Of a DNA stretch of 64,000 nucleotides, positions 45,969 through 54,476 are shown in pieces; positions within the stretch are counted from its first letter, which is position 1; each line of letters begins with the position of its first letter. The position numbers and the translations under genes were made by a program. The notes beneath the pieces are model-generated. The model was not told where the DNA came from and did not search any database. It saw nothing but the letters and a program-made list of their open reading frames with translations. This stretch comes from Paraburkholderia sp. CNPSo 3274 (GTDB lineage Bacteria > Pseudomonadota > Gammaproteobacteria > Burkholderiales > Burkholderiaceae). Location: the NCBI RefSeq assembly GCF_024206475.1, contig NZ_JAMBPR010000005.1:124001-188000 (forward strand), written 5' to 3'.

Positions 45969-46913
45969 ATGGACAAGCTGGACATGATGCGGATATTTGT
46001 CCGCATAGCGGAAGAAGGAAGCTTTACCGGCGCGGCCTCGCGCCTGAACATTCAAACAGCCAATGCGTCGCGGGCGGTCACACAACTCGAATCGCAATTG
46101 CGCACGCGTTTGCTTCATCGGAGTACCCGGCGGCTCTCCCTAACCGAGGCGGGCCAGCGCTATCTCGAGCGATGCGAGCGGATACTTGCGTATGTCGACG
46201 AGGCCGAGGCCGAGGCGGCCAATGCGCAGGTCGATCCCTCCGGGCGGCTGCGCGTTCATGCGTCGCCGAGCTTCGGCCAGGCCTATGTGGTCCCGGCGCT
46301 CGTGCGTTATCGCGAGCGTTATCCCGCGGTGTCGATCGAGTTGACGTTGTCGCAGCATGCGCCCGATATCATCGAGGCAGGCTACGACGTGATGCTTCAA
46401 TTGAGTACGACTGAGTTACCGGACTCGCGGCTCGTGTCGCATCGGCTAGGCGATGTCCATAACGTGTTGTGTGCCGCACCCGCCTATCTGGATGCACACG
46501 GCGTGCCGCACACGGCGCACGACCTTGAAGGTCACACGTGCCTGCAGTTTGTTACGTCGTTTTTTCCGCGCGATCGCTGGCATCTGAACGGCCCCAACGG
46601 CCGGGAGACAGTGGCGTTCCCGAAGGCGCCCGTCGAAATCAATCTTCCTGATGCACTCAGTGTCGCCCTTCGCGAAGGCGTGGGCATCGGCGCGCTGCCG
46701 ATGTCCACGGCGTTAGCCATGCTCGATAGTGGCGCGCTGGTTCGTGTATTGCCGGCATATCGTCTGCAGAAGCTTACCGCCTATGCGGTGCACGCCTCGC
46801 GAAAGTACCTTGACGCCAAGATCAAGACGTTCATGGATCACCTGCGCGAGGCGGTGCCCAAAGCGCTCGCCGCGGATGCGCAAGCGCTGTGCCGGGCCAC
46901 TAGACTACCCTAG
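45969..46913 (+). CDS. LysR-family transcriptional regulator
   Basis: A 314-residue LysR regulator: MDKLDMMRIFVRIAEEGSFT, recognition part NIQTANASRAVTQLESQL, effector segments SPSFGQAYVVPALVRYRERY and ALREGVGIGALPMSTALAM. ATG at 45969 directly precedes the helix. It converges with, and overlaps by four bases, the end of the EmrA-type gene. It could regulate that efflux operon or belong to the sucA-like transcript. Confidence 0.92.
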   Translation: MDKLDMMRIFVRIAEEGSFTGAASRLNIQTANASRAVTQLESQLRTRLLHRSTRRLSLTEAGQRYLERCERILAYVDEAEAEAANAQVDPSGRLRVHASPSFGQAYVVPALVRYRERYPAVSIELTLSQHAPDIIEAGYDVMLQLSTTELPDSRLVSHRLGDVHNVLCAAPAYLDAHGVPHTAHDLEGHTCLQFVTSFFPRDRWHLNGPNGRETVAFPKAPVEINLPDALSVALREGVGIGALPMSTALAMLDSGALVRVLPAYRLQKLTAYAVHASRKYLDAKIKTFMDHLREAVPKALAADAQALCRATRLP

Positions 46914-48205
46914 CCCGCGTTTCCCTTGTGATCGCGCGCGGCTACACGTTGCGCCGCGGGTTGTGACGCACTCGCAGACGCAGCCATTTCGTTTTGCTTG
47001 ATGATCTTTTCGATCTCGCCGTCGGCTTGCGCATCGTACTGCGCGAAGACGTCGGTGCGATAGCGCGTGTTTTTCGCCGCGCCGAGCTGCGAGCCGGAAT
47101 CGTCGCGCGTATCGGTATCCACCGTCATCGAGAGGCCGATGCGCAACGGACGCGCCGCGAGTTCGCGTGGATCGAGCTCGATGCGCACCGGCAGGCGCTG
47201 TACGATCTTGATCCAGTTGCCCGTGGCGTTCTGCGCCGGCAGCGTCGCGAATGCGCTGCCCGTACCCGCCGAGAAGCCTTCGATTCGACCGTGATACTTC
47301 ACGCTCGAGCCATAGACATCCGAAGTGAGCGTCACCGGCTGGCCGATGCGCATGTGCTTGAGCTGCACTTCCTTGAAGTTCGCGTCCACCCACACACCGT
47401 CGAGCGGCACGATCGCCATGAGCGGCGTGCCAGGCGACACGCGCTGGCCGACCTGCACCTGGCGCTGCGCCACATAACCCGTCACCGGCGCGGGCAAGGT
47501 ATCGCGGGCATACGCGAGCCACGCAGCGCGCACCTTCGAGGCGGCCGCCAGCACATCCGGATGCTGTTCGACCGACGTGCGATCGGTCAGCGCGTGATTC
47601 GCCGCCCCTTGCTGGCGTGCTGCGTCGAGCGCGGCCTGTGCGGCCTGCACGGCGTCGCGCGCGTGGGCGATGTCCTCGGCGGAAACGGCCCCCGAGTCCG
47701 CCACCGCCACGCGGCGGCGCAGATCGTCGTTGGCGCGAGCCAGGTCCGATTCGCGCTGCGCCACGTTCGCGGCATAGAAGTCGTTGTTGACATAGAGCCC
47801 GCTCACGCGGCGCACGGTTTGCCCGAGCAACGCTTCGGCATCGGCCAGCGCGATTCTTGCGTCGGCAGGATCGAGCGTCACGACAGGGTCGCCCTCCTTC
47901 ACGATCTGCGTGTCGTCGGCGTTGACGGCGACCACCGTGCCCGTAACCTGCGGCGTGAGCTGCACGAGATTGCCGCTCACATAGGCGTCGTCGGTCGATT
48001 CGTGAAAGCGGCCTTCCGTGCAGTAGTACGCGCCATAGGCCGCGCCCGCAATCAGCGTAACGGCGCCAAGCAACACGATCAGGCGCTTGCGGCGGCCCGG
48101 AGGCGTGGCCTGCTTGTTGTCTTGGGCCGGGGCCGCTTGCGCGCCGCCTTTCTTCTCGTCGAGTTGATCCACCGCCTCGCGGTCGGTCGTGATCGTTTCG
48201 CTCAT
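46910..48205 (-). CDS. EmrA-type efflux adaptor (HlyD family)
   Basis: A 431-residue EmrA-like membrane fusion protein. A hydrophilic cytoplasmic lead precedes one helix (KRLIVLLGAVTLIAGAAYGA), then STDDAYVSGNLVQLTPQVTG, a coiled coil, and LPAPVTGYVAQRQVQVGQRV. ATG at 48205 has CAGGAGA upstream; a longer frame from 48340 is probably not used. It is the last gene of the MarR-controlled efflux cluster, after the outer-membrane factor 35 bases upstream. Confidence 0.93.
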   Translation of the reverse strand: MSETITTDREAVDQLDEKKGGAQAAPAQDNKQATPPGRRKRLIVLLGAVTLIAGAAYGAYYCTEGRFHESTDDAYVSGNLVQLTPQVTGTVVAVNADDTQIVKEGDPVVTLDPADARIALADAEALLGQTVRRVSGLYVNNDFYAANVAQRESDLARANDDLRRRVAVADSGAVSAEDIAHARDAVQAAQAALDAARQQGAANHALTDRTSVEQHPDVLAAASKVRAAWLAYARDTLPAPVTGYVAQRQVQVGQRVSPGTPLMAIVPLDGVWVDANFKEVQLKHMRIGQPVTLTSDVYGSSVKYHGRIEGFSAGTGSAFATLPAQNATGNWIKIVQRLPVRIELDPRELAARPLRIGLSMTVDTDTRDDSGSQLGAAKNTRYRTDVFAQYDAQADGEIEKIIKQNEMAASASASQPAAQRVAARDHKGNAG

Positions 48206-48239
48206 TTCAGTTCTCCTGACTGGTTTGCAAACATGCCGT

Positions 48240-49763
48240 TCAACGAGCCGCGGCAATGACGGAATTGGCTTGATGGGTGGGTTGGGCGGCAACGTCCGCC
48301 CGGTGGCCGGTATCGGCTGAGGTGTCGACATAGCCGCCACCCAGATCCGAAGCCAGCGCGATCTGCTCGTCGCGGCGATCCATCTTCAGGTTGGCGATGG
48401 CTTCGTCGGCGTTCAGTGCCGTGACGTCGGCGTTGAGCACCGTGAGCTGATTGGTCAGGCCGCCCTTGTATTGCGTGATCGCGAGCTGGTCGGCGTCGCG
48501 TGCCGCCTGCTGCGCGGTTTGCGCATCGACGAGCTGCGCATCGCTCGAGTGAATCTGCGCAAGCTGCGTGGCTACGCCGCTCAGCGCACCAATGAGCGTC
48601 TGATCGTAAGCGGCCACCGCGTAATCGAACTCGGCGTAGCGGCCCTTCAACTGCGCGCGCAGCTCGCCCCCATCGAAGATCGGCAGATGGATCGCGGGGC
48701 CCGCCGAGGCCGTGCGGCTCGCGGCGGTCAGGAAGCGGCCGAAACCGAACGCGTCGAGACCGATCGCGGCGCTCAGGTTGATGTCCGGATAGAACTCGGC
48801 CTTGGCTTCCTTCACCTCATGCGTGATCGCGTCCACGCGCCAGCGCGCCGCGACGATATCTGGGCGCCGGCTCACGAGGTCGGCGGGCAGGTTGTCCGGC
48901 AAACGCACCTCGTCGCCCACGCCGAGCGTTGGCCGCGTGATCGCAAGTCCGCGGTCGGGGCCTTTGCCCATCAGCGCCGCCAACTGGTAGCGCGTGGTCA
49001 GAATGCTGCCGTCGAGCGCGCTCACCCGTGAGCGGCTTGTCGCCAGGTTCGCCTGCGCGGTCTTGCGTTCCACTTGCGTGTCGAGGCCCGTGGCAATGCG
49101 AGCCGCCGTGATGCGGTCGATCTGCTCGCGGCGCGTGACTTCGTCCTGCGCGATGTCGCGCAACGCGTAGAGCCGCGCCAGCTCGTTGTAGGTGCGTGCG
49201 ATCGAGGTATCCAGCGTGAGCTTGACCACTTCCTCGTCCGCCTCGCTCGCGGCCGTCTCCGAAACGGCCGCGCGCAGCGCCTCGCGGTTCTTGCCCCACA
49301 GGTCCAGATCGTAGGAAGCGGTGAGCAGGCCCTTGTTTTCTGTCTGCCACGAGCCCGCATACGGCGGCGGAATCAGCGCCGTGCTGCTGTACTGCTGGCG
49401 TGTGAGCGTGTAGCTGGCGTCCACGCGCGGCAGCGTGCCCGCCTTCGCGGTTTCACTATAGGCCTGCGCCTGGGCCACTCGCGCCTTGGCCTGCTCGACG
49501 GTCGGGCTGCCCTGCAGCGCTTCGGCAATCAGCGCCTTCAACTGCGCGTCGCCGAACTGGTCGACCCAATCGGCAGATGGCCAGTGCCCCTGCTCTTGCG
49601 GCAGACTCTGGGCCGTCTCGAACTGTTGCGGCTGGGCCATCTTTGCGTCGCTGTGGATGCCCGCATAGTTTGCGCATGCCGCCAGCGTAGCCATTGCGAT
49701 CGCCGATACACCCAGCTTCAGCGTACGGGCACCGATGCTTGATTCAGAAGTCTGCGATTTCAT
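48240..49763 (-). CDS. Efflux outer-membrane factor (NodT family lipoprotein)
   Basis: A 507-residue outer-membrane channel lipoprotein with lipobox LAAC (GVSAIAMATLAACANYAGIH) and two OEP repeats (ARTYNELARLYALRDIAQ, LPADLVSRRPDIVAARW, QYKGGLTNQLTVLNADVTAL). It forms the tripartite pump with the EmrA-type adaptor after it and the DHA2 permease two genes before it. The region just ahead of its ATG holds a MarR-operator-like site instead of an obvious ribosome-binding site. Confidence 0.92.
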   Translation of the reverse strand: MKSQTSESSIGARTLKLGVSAIAMATLAACANYAGIHSDAKMAQPQQFETAQSLPQEQGHWPSADWVDQFGDAQLKALIAEALQGSPTVEQAKARVAQAQAYSETAKAGTLPRVDASYTLTRQQYSSTALIPPPYAGSWQTENKGLLTASYDLDLWGKNREALRAAVSETAASEADEEVVKLTLDTSIARTYNELARLYALRDIAQDEVTRREQIDRITAARIATGLDTQVERKTAQANLATSRSRVSALDGSILTTRYQLAALMGKGPDRGLAITRPTLGVGDEVRLPDNLPADLVSRRPDIVAARWRVDAITHEVKEAKAEFYPDINLSAAIGLDAFGFGRFLTAASRTASAGPAIHLPIFDGGELRAQLKGRYAEFDYAVAAYDQTLIGALSGVATQLAQIHSSDAQLVDAQTAQQAARDADQLAITQYKGGLTNQLTVLNADVTALNADEAIANLKMDRRDEQIALASDLGGGYVDTSADTGHRADVAAQPTHQANSVIAAAR

Positions 49764-49765
49764 TT

Positions 49766-49779
49766 TCTGACTTATCAGA
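49766..49779. promoter_or_regulatory. MarR operator-like site upstream of the OMF
   Basis: TCTG-ACTTAT-CAGA, the same half-sites and 6-base spacing as the palindrome ahead of the first MarR gene. It begins three bases upstream of the OMF start codon, so a bound regulator or the site itself would also affect translation initiation. Confidence 0.5.
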
Positions 49780-49819
49780 TTAATGGTTGAAAAAAAGCGC
49801 GGCGCCGAGGCCGCACCGT

Positions 49820-50257
49820 TCAGTCGTCTGTGAACTTGCGAAGCAGGCGGTTCAGTTCGGCAAACTCAGCCTTGGTGAATTTGCGCAGACGTGCGTTCAA
49901 CACATGCGGCGCGACTTCCGGAATCTGCGCCGCCGTTCCCAGTCCTTTTTCCGTCAGGTTCAGATTGACCACGCGACGGTCGTCTGCGTCGCGGGAACGC
50001 TCCAGCAGACCCTTCGTTTCCAGCTTGTCCAGCATCCGCGTCATGAGGCCCGTATCGATCCCGAGCAGCTTCGACAGTTCGAATGGCGTGGTCGCCACAC
50101 CCTGCTTCAGCGAAAGCAGAATGCCCATTTGCTGGCCCGTGATGTCGAGGTCCTTGAGCGCCGCGTCCATCTCCGCGACGACCAGATTGCGCGCCTTGAC
50201 GATCCTGAAACCGACACTTTCCGTGAGCATGAAATTTCTCGTCGTGTAGTGGTCCAT
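49820..50257 (-). CDS. MarR-family transcriptional regulator (first of two)
   Basis: A 145-residue MarR winged-helix repressor: NFMLTESVGFRIVKARNLVV, DITGQQMGILLSLKQG, recognition helix LSKLLGIDTGLMTRMLDKLE and the wing RSRDADDRRVVNLNLTEKG. GGAGG lies eight bases ahead of ATG 50257. It sits between the DHA2 permease and the outer-membrane factor of the efflux cluster. A 26-base palindrome just upstream is its probable operator. Confidence 0.93.
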   Translation of the reverse strand: MDHYTTRNFMLTESVGFRIVKARNLVVAEMDAALKDLDITGQQMGILLSLKQGVATTPFELSKLLGIDTGLMTRMLDKLETKGLLERSRDADDRRVVNLNLTEKGLGTAAQIPEVAPHVLNARLRKFTKAEFAELNRLLRKFTDD

Positions 50258-50282
50258 CGCGACATCCTCCGTGTTGAACATC

Positions 50283-50308
50283 ACAATATCTGCATTATCA
50301 GATATTGT
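50283..50308. promoter_or_regulatory. MarR operator (perfect palindrome)
   Basis: ACAATATCTG-CATTAT-CAGATATTGT: perfect 10-base arms with a 6-base centre, 26 bases upstream of the first MarR start. Size and A/T-rich arms match MarR-family operators. Related sites occur before the OMF, the permease and the second MarR gene. Confidence 0.75.
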
Positions 50309-50361
50309 CAAGTGAACACGCGAGACCAATTTGCCCGCTGAACCGGGTTCAACTGCGGTAA

Positions 50362-51924
50362 TCAGTGTCCGCCAGCGCCTGCCGCGCCCGCGCCGCCGCC
50401 CTTGACCGGCCTCGTCACCCAGATCAGCGGGATGATGACGATGAAGATCACCGCCGATATCCAGAAGATGTCGTTCAACCCCAGCATGGTGGCTTGCGCG
50501 TTGAGCGAGCTTTCGTAGAAGGCCGTGGCCTTGGGAAGGCCGCCTCCAAGCGTCGCCTGCAGGTGCGCAATCGCGCCGGTGAAAGCGGGATTCTCCACGC
50601 TCGTTTGCTCGGCGAGCCGTGCGTGGTGGAGGATTGTGCGGTCGTTCCAGCCGTTGCTCATGAGCGACGTGCCCACCGCACCGGCGAAAATGCGCGCGAA
50701 GTTGGACAGACCCGCGGCCGCCGGAATCTCGTCGGGCCGCAGACCCGAGAGGATGATGCCGGTGAGCGGCGTGAAGAACAGCGCCGTTGGAATGCCTTGC
50801 AGCAGCGTCGGCAAAATCAGCGTCCACGCATCCACGCCGGTCGTATAGTTCGCGCGCATGAAGAACACGGCAGCGAAGCCAACGAAGGCCAGGGTGGCGA
50901 GCACCCGCAGATCGGAGCGCGGCATGATCTTGCCCATCACGGGGGCCAGAATGACGGCGAAAATCCCCAGCGGCGCGGTGACGAGCCCTGCATCCACCGC
51001 GCGGTAGCCCAAAAAGCCCTGAATCCACTGCGGCAGGATGACGAGGTTTGCAAAGAAGATCGCATAGGCGACCGAAATTGCGATCGTGCCGCCGAGAAAG
51101 TTGCGTTTGGCGAACAGCCGTAAGTTGACGATAGGCTTTTCCTCGGTCAACTCCCAGATGAGGAAGAACACGAAGCTGACCGCCGCGACAATGGTGAGCG
51201 CCCAGATGACCGGCGAGCTGAACCAGTCGAGATCCTTGCCCTTGTCGAGCATGATCTGCAGCGGCGCGACCCAGGCGATGAGCGAAATCAGCCCGACCTT
51301 GTCGATGGGCAGTTTGCGTGCCGGCGTCTCGCGGTCGCGGTAGATCGCCCATATCGCGCCGGCGGCAAAGAGGCCGACCGGTACGTTGATGTAGAAGATC
51401 CATGACCAGCTGTAGCTGTCGGTGATCCACCCGCCGAGCGCCGGGCCCGCGATCGGCCCGACGGTGGCGGTCATCGCCCACAGCGCCAGCGCATTCGAAC
51501 TCTTTTCCTTGGGGAACGAAGCGAGCAGCAACGCTTGCGACAACGGCACGAGCGGCCCCGCCACGGCGCCCTGAACGATACGGGCGATGAGCAGCGTCAG
51601 CAGGTTCGGGGCCAGACCGCACGCTGCCGACGAGAGCACAAACAGCAGGATCGCCCAGACGAACAGCTTGACCTGGCCCACGCGCTGCGTCAGCCACCCG
51701 GTCAACGGAATGGACACCGCATTGGCCGCGGCAAAGAGCGTGATGACCCACGTGCCTTCGTCGATCGACACGCCGAGGTTGCCGGAGAGCGTGGGAATCG
51801 CGACGTTTGCAATCGACGAATCCAGCACGTTCATAAAGGTGGCGAGCGCCACGGCGAAGGTGCCAAGTGCGAACTTCGCGCCCGTCAGCTGGGGCAGCCC
51901 GCCTGGGTTGGTCGATGGATTCAT
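50362..51924 (-). CDS. DHA2-family MFS efflux permease (EmrB-like)
   Basis: A 520-residue fourteen-helix DHA2 drug:H+ antiporter: VALATFMNVLDSSIANVAIP (motif D1), GWLTQRVGQVKLFVWAI (motif A), ARIVQGAVAGPLVPLSQALL (motif B) and LLASFPKEKSS. The C-terminus is a Gly/Ala-rich tail. It couples to the EmrA-type adaptor and NodT channel downstream. A near-perfect palindrome lies about 50 bases upstream, between it and the second MarR gene. Confidence 0.94.
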   Translation of the reverse strand: MNPSTNPGGLPQLTGAKFALGTFAVALATFMNVLDSSIANVAIPTLSGNLGVSIDEGTWVITLFAAANAVSIPLTGWLTQRVGQVKLFVWAILLFVLSSAACGLAPNLLTLLIARIVQGAVAGPLVPLSQALLLASFPKEKSSNALALWAMTATVGPIAGPALGGWITDSYSWSWIFYINVPVGLFAAGAIWAIYRDRETPARKLPIDKVGLISLIAWVAPLQIMLDKGKDLDWFSSPVIWALTIVAAVSFVFFLIWELTEEKPIVNLRLFAKRNFLGGTIAISVAYAIFFANLVILPQWIQGFLGYRAVDAGLVTAPLGIFAVILAPVMGKIMPRSDLRVLATLAFVGFAAVFFMRANYTTGVDAWTLILPTLLQGIPTALFFTPLTGIILSGLRPDEIPAAAGLSNFARIFAGAVGTSLMSNGWNDRTILHHARLAEQTSVENPAFTGAIAHLQATLGGGLPKATAFYESSLNAQATMLGLNDIFWISAVIFIVIIPLIWVTRPVKGGGAGAAGAGGH

Positions 51925-51971
51925 GTTAGGTTCTCTCGTCTGGATGCGAATGTCCCGTCAAGCACGGGCCG

Positions 51972-51991
51972 TTATCTGACATGTCTGATAA
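51972..51991. promoter_or_regulatory. MarR operator-like site upstream of the permease
   Basis: TTATCTGACATGTCTGATAA, a 20-base near-palindrome with one mismatched pair. It carries the ATCTGA/TCTGAT elements of the other sites and lies between the second MarR stop and the permease start. Confidence 0.6.
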
Positions 51992-52011
51992 TTGGGCAAA
52001 AAAATGGCGCA

Positions 52012-52449
52012 TTAGCCATGGAGCAGCCTGGAAAGCAGCGTGGTCAAGGCGTCGAAGTCGGACTTCGAGAGGTGCGAGAGCCGCTCGCGCCAGGCGCCAG
52101 GCGCGACGTCTGTGTTTCGGGCCGCGACCAAGCATCCCTCCCGCGTCAACGAAACGTCCACGAGGCGCCGGTCCGTGCCATTGCGCGCGCGCTCCACGAG
52201 CCCGCTGGCTTCGAGCTTGTCCAGCACGCGGGTCATCCGGGCGGGGTGAACGCCAAGCAGCTTCGCCAGTGCCGCCGGCGTTTTCGCGCTCCCGCCGGAC
52301 AGCGTCAGCAGAATGCCGCGCTCCTGCAGGTTCAGCCCGGCGTCCTTGAGCCCTGCCCTGAGTTCAGTGGCCATCAGGTGATGCGCCTGACCCAGCACGA
52401 ACACCAGTTTCTGCGTCCGCTCGAAATCTTCGCTGACGGGATCGTTCAT
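52012..52449 (-). CDS. MarR-family transcriptional regulator (second of two)
   Basis: A 145-residue MarR protein: LVFVLGQAHHLMATELRAGL, recognition helix LAKLLGVHPARMTRVLDKLE and wing ARNGTDRRLVDVSLTREG. AGGAGG is eight bases ahead of ATG 52449. It is the first gene of the leftward efflux cluster. It is related to the other MarR (same LxKLLG...TRxLDKLE pattern) and of identical length, so the pair may have arisen by duplication. Confidence 0.93.
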   Translation of the reverse strand: MNDPVSEDFERTQKLVFVLGQAHHLMATELRAGLKDAGLNLQERGILLTLSGGSAKTPAALAKLLGVHPARMTRVLDKLEASGLVERARNGTDRRLVDVSLTREGCLVAARNTDVAPGAWRERLSHLSKSDFDALTTLLSRLLHG

Positions 52450-52462
52450 CGATTGCCCTCCT

Positions 52463-52497
52463 AGATATCTGATGCGGACTATATCTGACATTGCAGA
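52463..52497. promoter_or_regulatory. MarR operator-like sites upstream of the second MarR gene
   Basis: TCTG-ACATTG-CAGA at 52484-52497 has the same half-sites and spacing as the 50283 palindrome. A second GATATCTGA half-site lies at 52464-52472, overlapping AGATATCT. Together they suggest autoregulation of the whole cluster. Confidence 0.55.
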
Positions 52498-52696
52498 TTT
52501 ATGCAAACTGGTTTCCGAGCTTGTGCGAGACGAGCGAGCGCATCGATCCGGCCCGCAACCGCCCACTGCGCGCGATACGATACACCGTGTAAAAAGTGAT
52601 GTGAACGGCAAGCGATTATCGATCGTCGTTCTTCGAAGCTATATTGTTCCGGCGGAAGTCCGGATCGACGCACTCTTTTATCAGGAGAATCGAAGC

Positions 52697-53119
52697 ATGA
52701 CTGACAAACCGCTTACTCTGGGCATCGATCACGTCGGGCTGACCGTGCGCGATCTAAACCTCACCCGTGACTTCTTCGTGAATTGTCTGGGCTGGAAACA
52801 GGTTGGCGAAAGACCCAGTTATCCAGCTGCGTTCGTTTCGGACGGGCACGTCATGTTGACCCTCTGGCAAGTGACCGACCCGAGCCGCCTCGTCGAGTTC
52901 GACCGGAAAGTCCACGTGGGCCTGCATCATCTTGCCTTGCGCGTAGGCAGCGAAGAAGCGCTCAACGATATCTACTCGCGCGTGTCCGCCTGGCCGGGCG
53001 TGAAAATTGAATTTGCACCAGAAGACCTCGGCCCGGGGCCGAAACGCCACACCATGCTCTACGAACCGGGCGGGATCAGGCTCGAATTCGACCACGATCC
53101 GCGCACACAGGCCTCCTGA
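52697..53119 (+). CDS. VOC-family (glyoxalase/dioxygenase fold) protein
   Basis: A 140-residue vicinal-oxygen-chelate protein with two beta-alpha-beta-beta-beta units. Probable metal ligands are His in GIDHVGLTVRDLNLTRDF, His in VHVGLHHLALRV and Glu in GGIRLEFDHD. Members include glyoxalase, extradiol dioxygenase-like and resistance proteins, so the reaction is unknown. ATG at 52697 has AGGAGAAT upstream. It is divergent from the MarR/efflux cluster. Confidence 0.87.
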   Translation: MTDKPLTLGIDHVGLTVRDLNLTRDFFVNCLGWKQVGERPSYPAAFVSDGHVMLTLWQVTDPSRLVEFDRKVHVGLHHLALRVGSEEALNDIYSRVSAWPGVKIEFAPEDLGPGPKRHTMLYEPGGIRLEFDHDPRTQAS

Positions 53120-53131
53120 GCATCGCAGTCA

Positions 53132-53155
53132 ACCGCGCGTAAGCACCCGCGCGGT
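53132..53155 (+). terminator. Terminator after the VOC gene
   Basis: Stem ACCGCGCG / CGCGCGGT, 8 bases with an 8-base loop, followed rightward by a T-rich stretch (CAGGTCTATTCTATTT). It starts about a dozen bases after the VOC stop. Confidence 0.6.
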
Positions 53156-53376
53156 CAGGTCTATTCTATTTAATCAGTTATCCAAAGTTATATAAGCGTC
53201 ATCTGCATAACCTTGCGCCGCGCATCATCGCACCCGACTTGCTCCCATTTGTTCCTGTGACTCACAACTGTTTGTCCGCGTCCTGTATTCAAACCGGGGG
53301 CGTGGATGCGTAAATTGATCGTCATCGGAGCAGCAAGCCCGATCAGAAAGATAGTCCAACTTACTTCGAGGTTCAT

Positions 53377-54087
53377 ATGAGTCAATCCCCCAAAGTCGTC
53401 GTGGTCACTGGTGCATCGCAAGGCATCGGCGCCGAAACGGCCAAGGCGTTCCGCGCGCTCGGTCACAACGTGGTCGCGACGTCGCGGAACATCAAACAGA
53501 CTGACGATAGCAATCTCGTCGCAGTGGCCGGCGATATTGCCGACCCGGCCACGGCTCGCCGTGTCATCGAAACGGCCGTTTCGCGCTTTGGCCGCGTCGA
53601 TACGCTCATCAACAACGCGGGCATTTTCGTGGCGAAGCCGTTCACGCAATACACCGCGGAAGACTACGCCACGATCACGGGCATCAATCTCGCCGGTTTC
53701 TTCCATATCACACAGCTCGCTATTGCGGAGATGGAAAAGCACGAGAGCGGCCACATCGTCAGTATCACGACGACGCTCGTCGATCACGCGATCGACGGCG
53801 TACCGTCGGTGCTGGCCTCGCTGACCAAGGGCGGTCTGGCCGCCGCAACGCGCTCGCTGGCTATCGAGTATGCCAAGCGCGGCATTCGCGCAAACGCGGT
53901 GTCCCCCGGCATCATCAAGTCGCCGATGCACGCGGTCGAAACCCACGCGGCGCTTGGCGCGCTGCATCCGATGGGTCATATGGGCGAGATGAGCGACATC
54001 GTGAACGCCATCCTCTATCTCGACTCGGCCGCCTTCGTGACAGGCGAAATCCTCCACGTCGACGGCGGCCAGGTCGCCGGCCACTGA
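53377..54087 (+). CDS. SDR-family protein lacking the catalytic tyrosine (second copy)
   Basis: A 236-residue SDR paralogous to the protein at 10573-11280. TGASQGIG, NNAG and DGGQ are present, but the active-site region reads SITTTLVDHAIDGVPSV then LASLTK: Lys151 is kept, while the tyrosine position is Ala147 and the serine is Thr. Both copies share the odd tail of the active-site loop, so the loss predates their duplication or is a subfamily trait. A tautomerase gene follows 71 bases downstream, so the two may act together. Confidence 0.9.
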   Translation: MSQSPKVVVVTGASQGIGAETAKAFRALGHNVVATSRNIKQTDDSNLVAVAGDIADPATARRVIETAVSRFGRVDTLINNAGIFVAKPFTQYTAEDYATITGINLAGFFHITQLAIAEMEKHESGHIVSITTTLVDHAIDGVPSVLASLTKGGLAAATRSLAIEYAKRGIRANAVSPGIIKSPMHAVETHAALGALHPMGHMGEMSDIVNAILYLDSAAFVTGEILHVDGGQVAGH

Positions 54088-54158
54088 AGCTGCACTGAAC
54101 CGATGCGGAGTGCCGGTCGCCGGCGCTCCGTCCAACGATCACCGTCAAGGAAAGCGAA

Positions 54159-54392
54159 ATGCCGATCGTCACAATTCAGGTTACACGCGAGGGCACACGG
54201 CCCGGCACGGATTCCGTCACGTCGGAAGAAAAGGCCCAACTCATCAAGGGCGTGAGCCAGCTCATGCTCGACGTGCTGAACAAACCGCTGGAGGCGACGT
54301 TCGTCGTCATCGAAGAGGTGCCAACGGAAAACTGGGGATGGGGCGGCCTGCCTACCGACGTCTATCGACGACAAAAGGGACTCATCAAGTAA
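54159..54392 (+). CDS. 4-oxalocrotonate tautomerase-family protein
   Basis: A 77-residue tautomerase-superfamily protein. After removal of Met the catalytic Pro1 is exposed (MPIVTIQVTREG), and the C-terminal EVPTENWGWGG carries the aromatic segment seen in the family. It has a longer insertion (TSEEKAQLIKGVSQLMLD) than classic 62-residue enzymes, resembling the 4-OT-like proteins of Burkholderia. Substrate unknown; it follows the second atypical SDR gene. GGAAAG precedes the ATG. Confidence 0.9.
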   Translation: MPIVTIQVTREGTRPGTDSVTSEEKAQLIKGVSQLMLDVLNKPLEATFVVIEEVPTENWGWGGLPTDVYRRQKGLIK

Positions 54393-54399
54393 ACGCGCG

Positions 54400-54417
54400 G
54401 CCCGCTCGAGAGCGGGC
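54400..54417 (+). terminator. Hairpin after the tautomerase gene
   Basis: GCCCGCTC-GA-GAGCGGGC, an 8-base inverted repeat seven bases after the tautomerase stop. It has only a TTC tail, so termination would be weak or Rho-aided. Confidence 0.45.
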
Positions 54418-54476
54418 TTCGCGCACAAATGCACCGGTCGCATCGTGGCGCTATCAATCTTCATCTGAGGCCTCGC

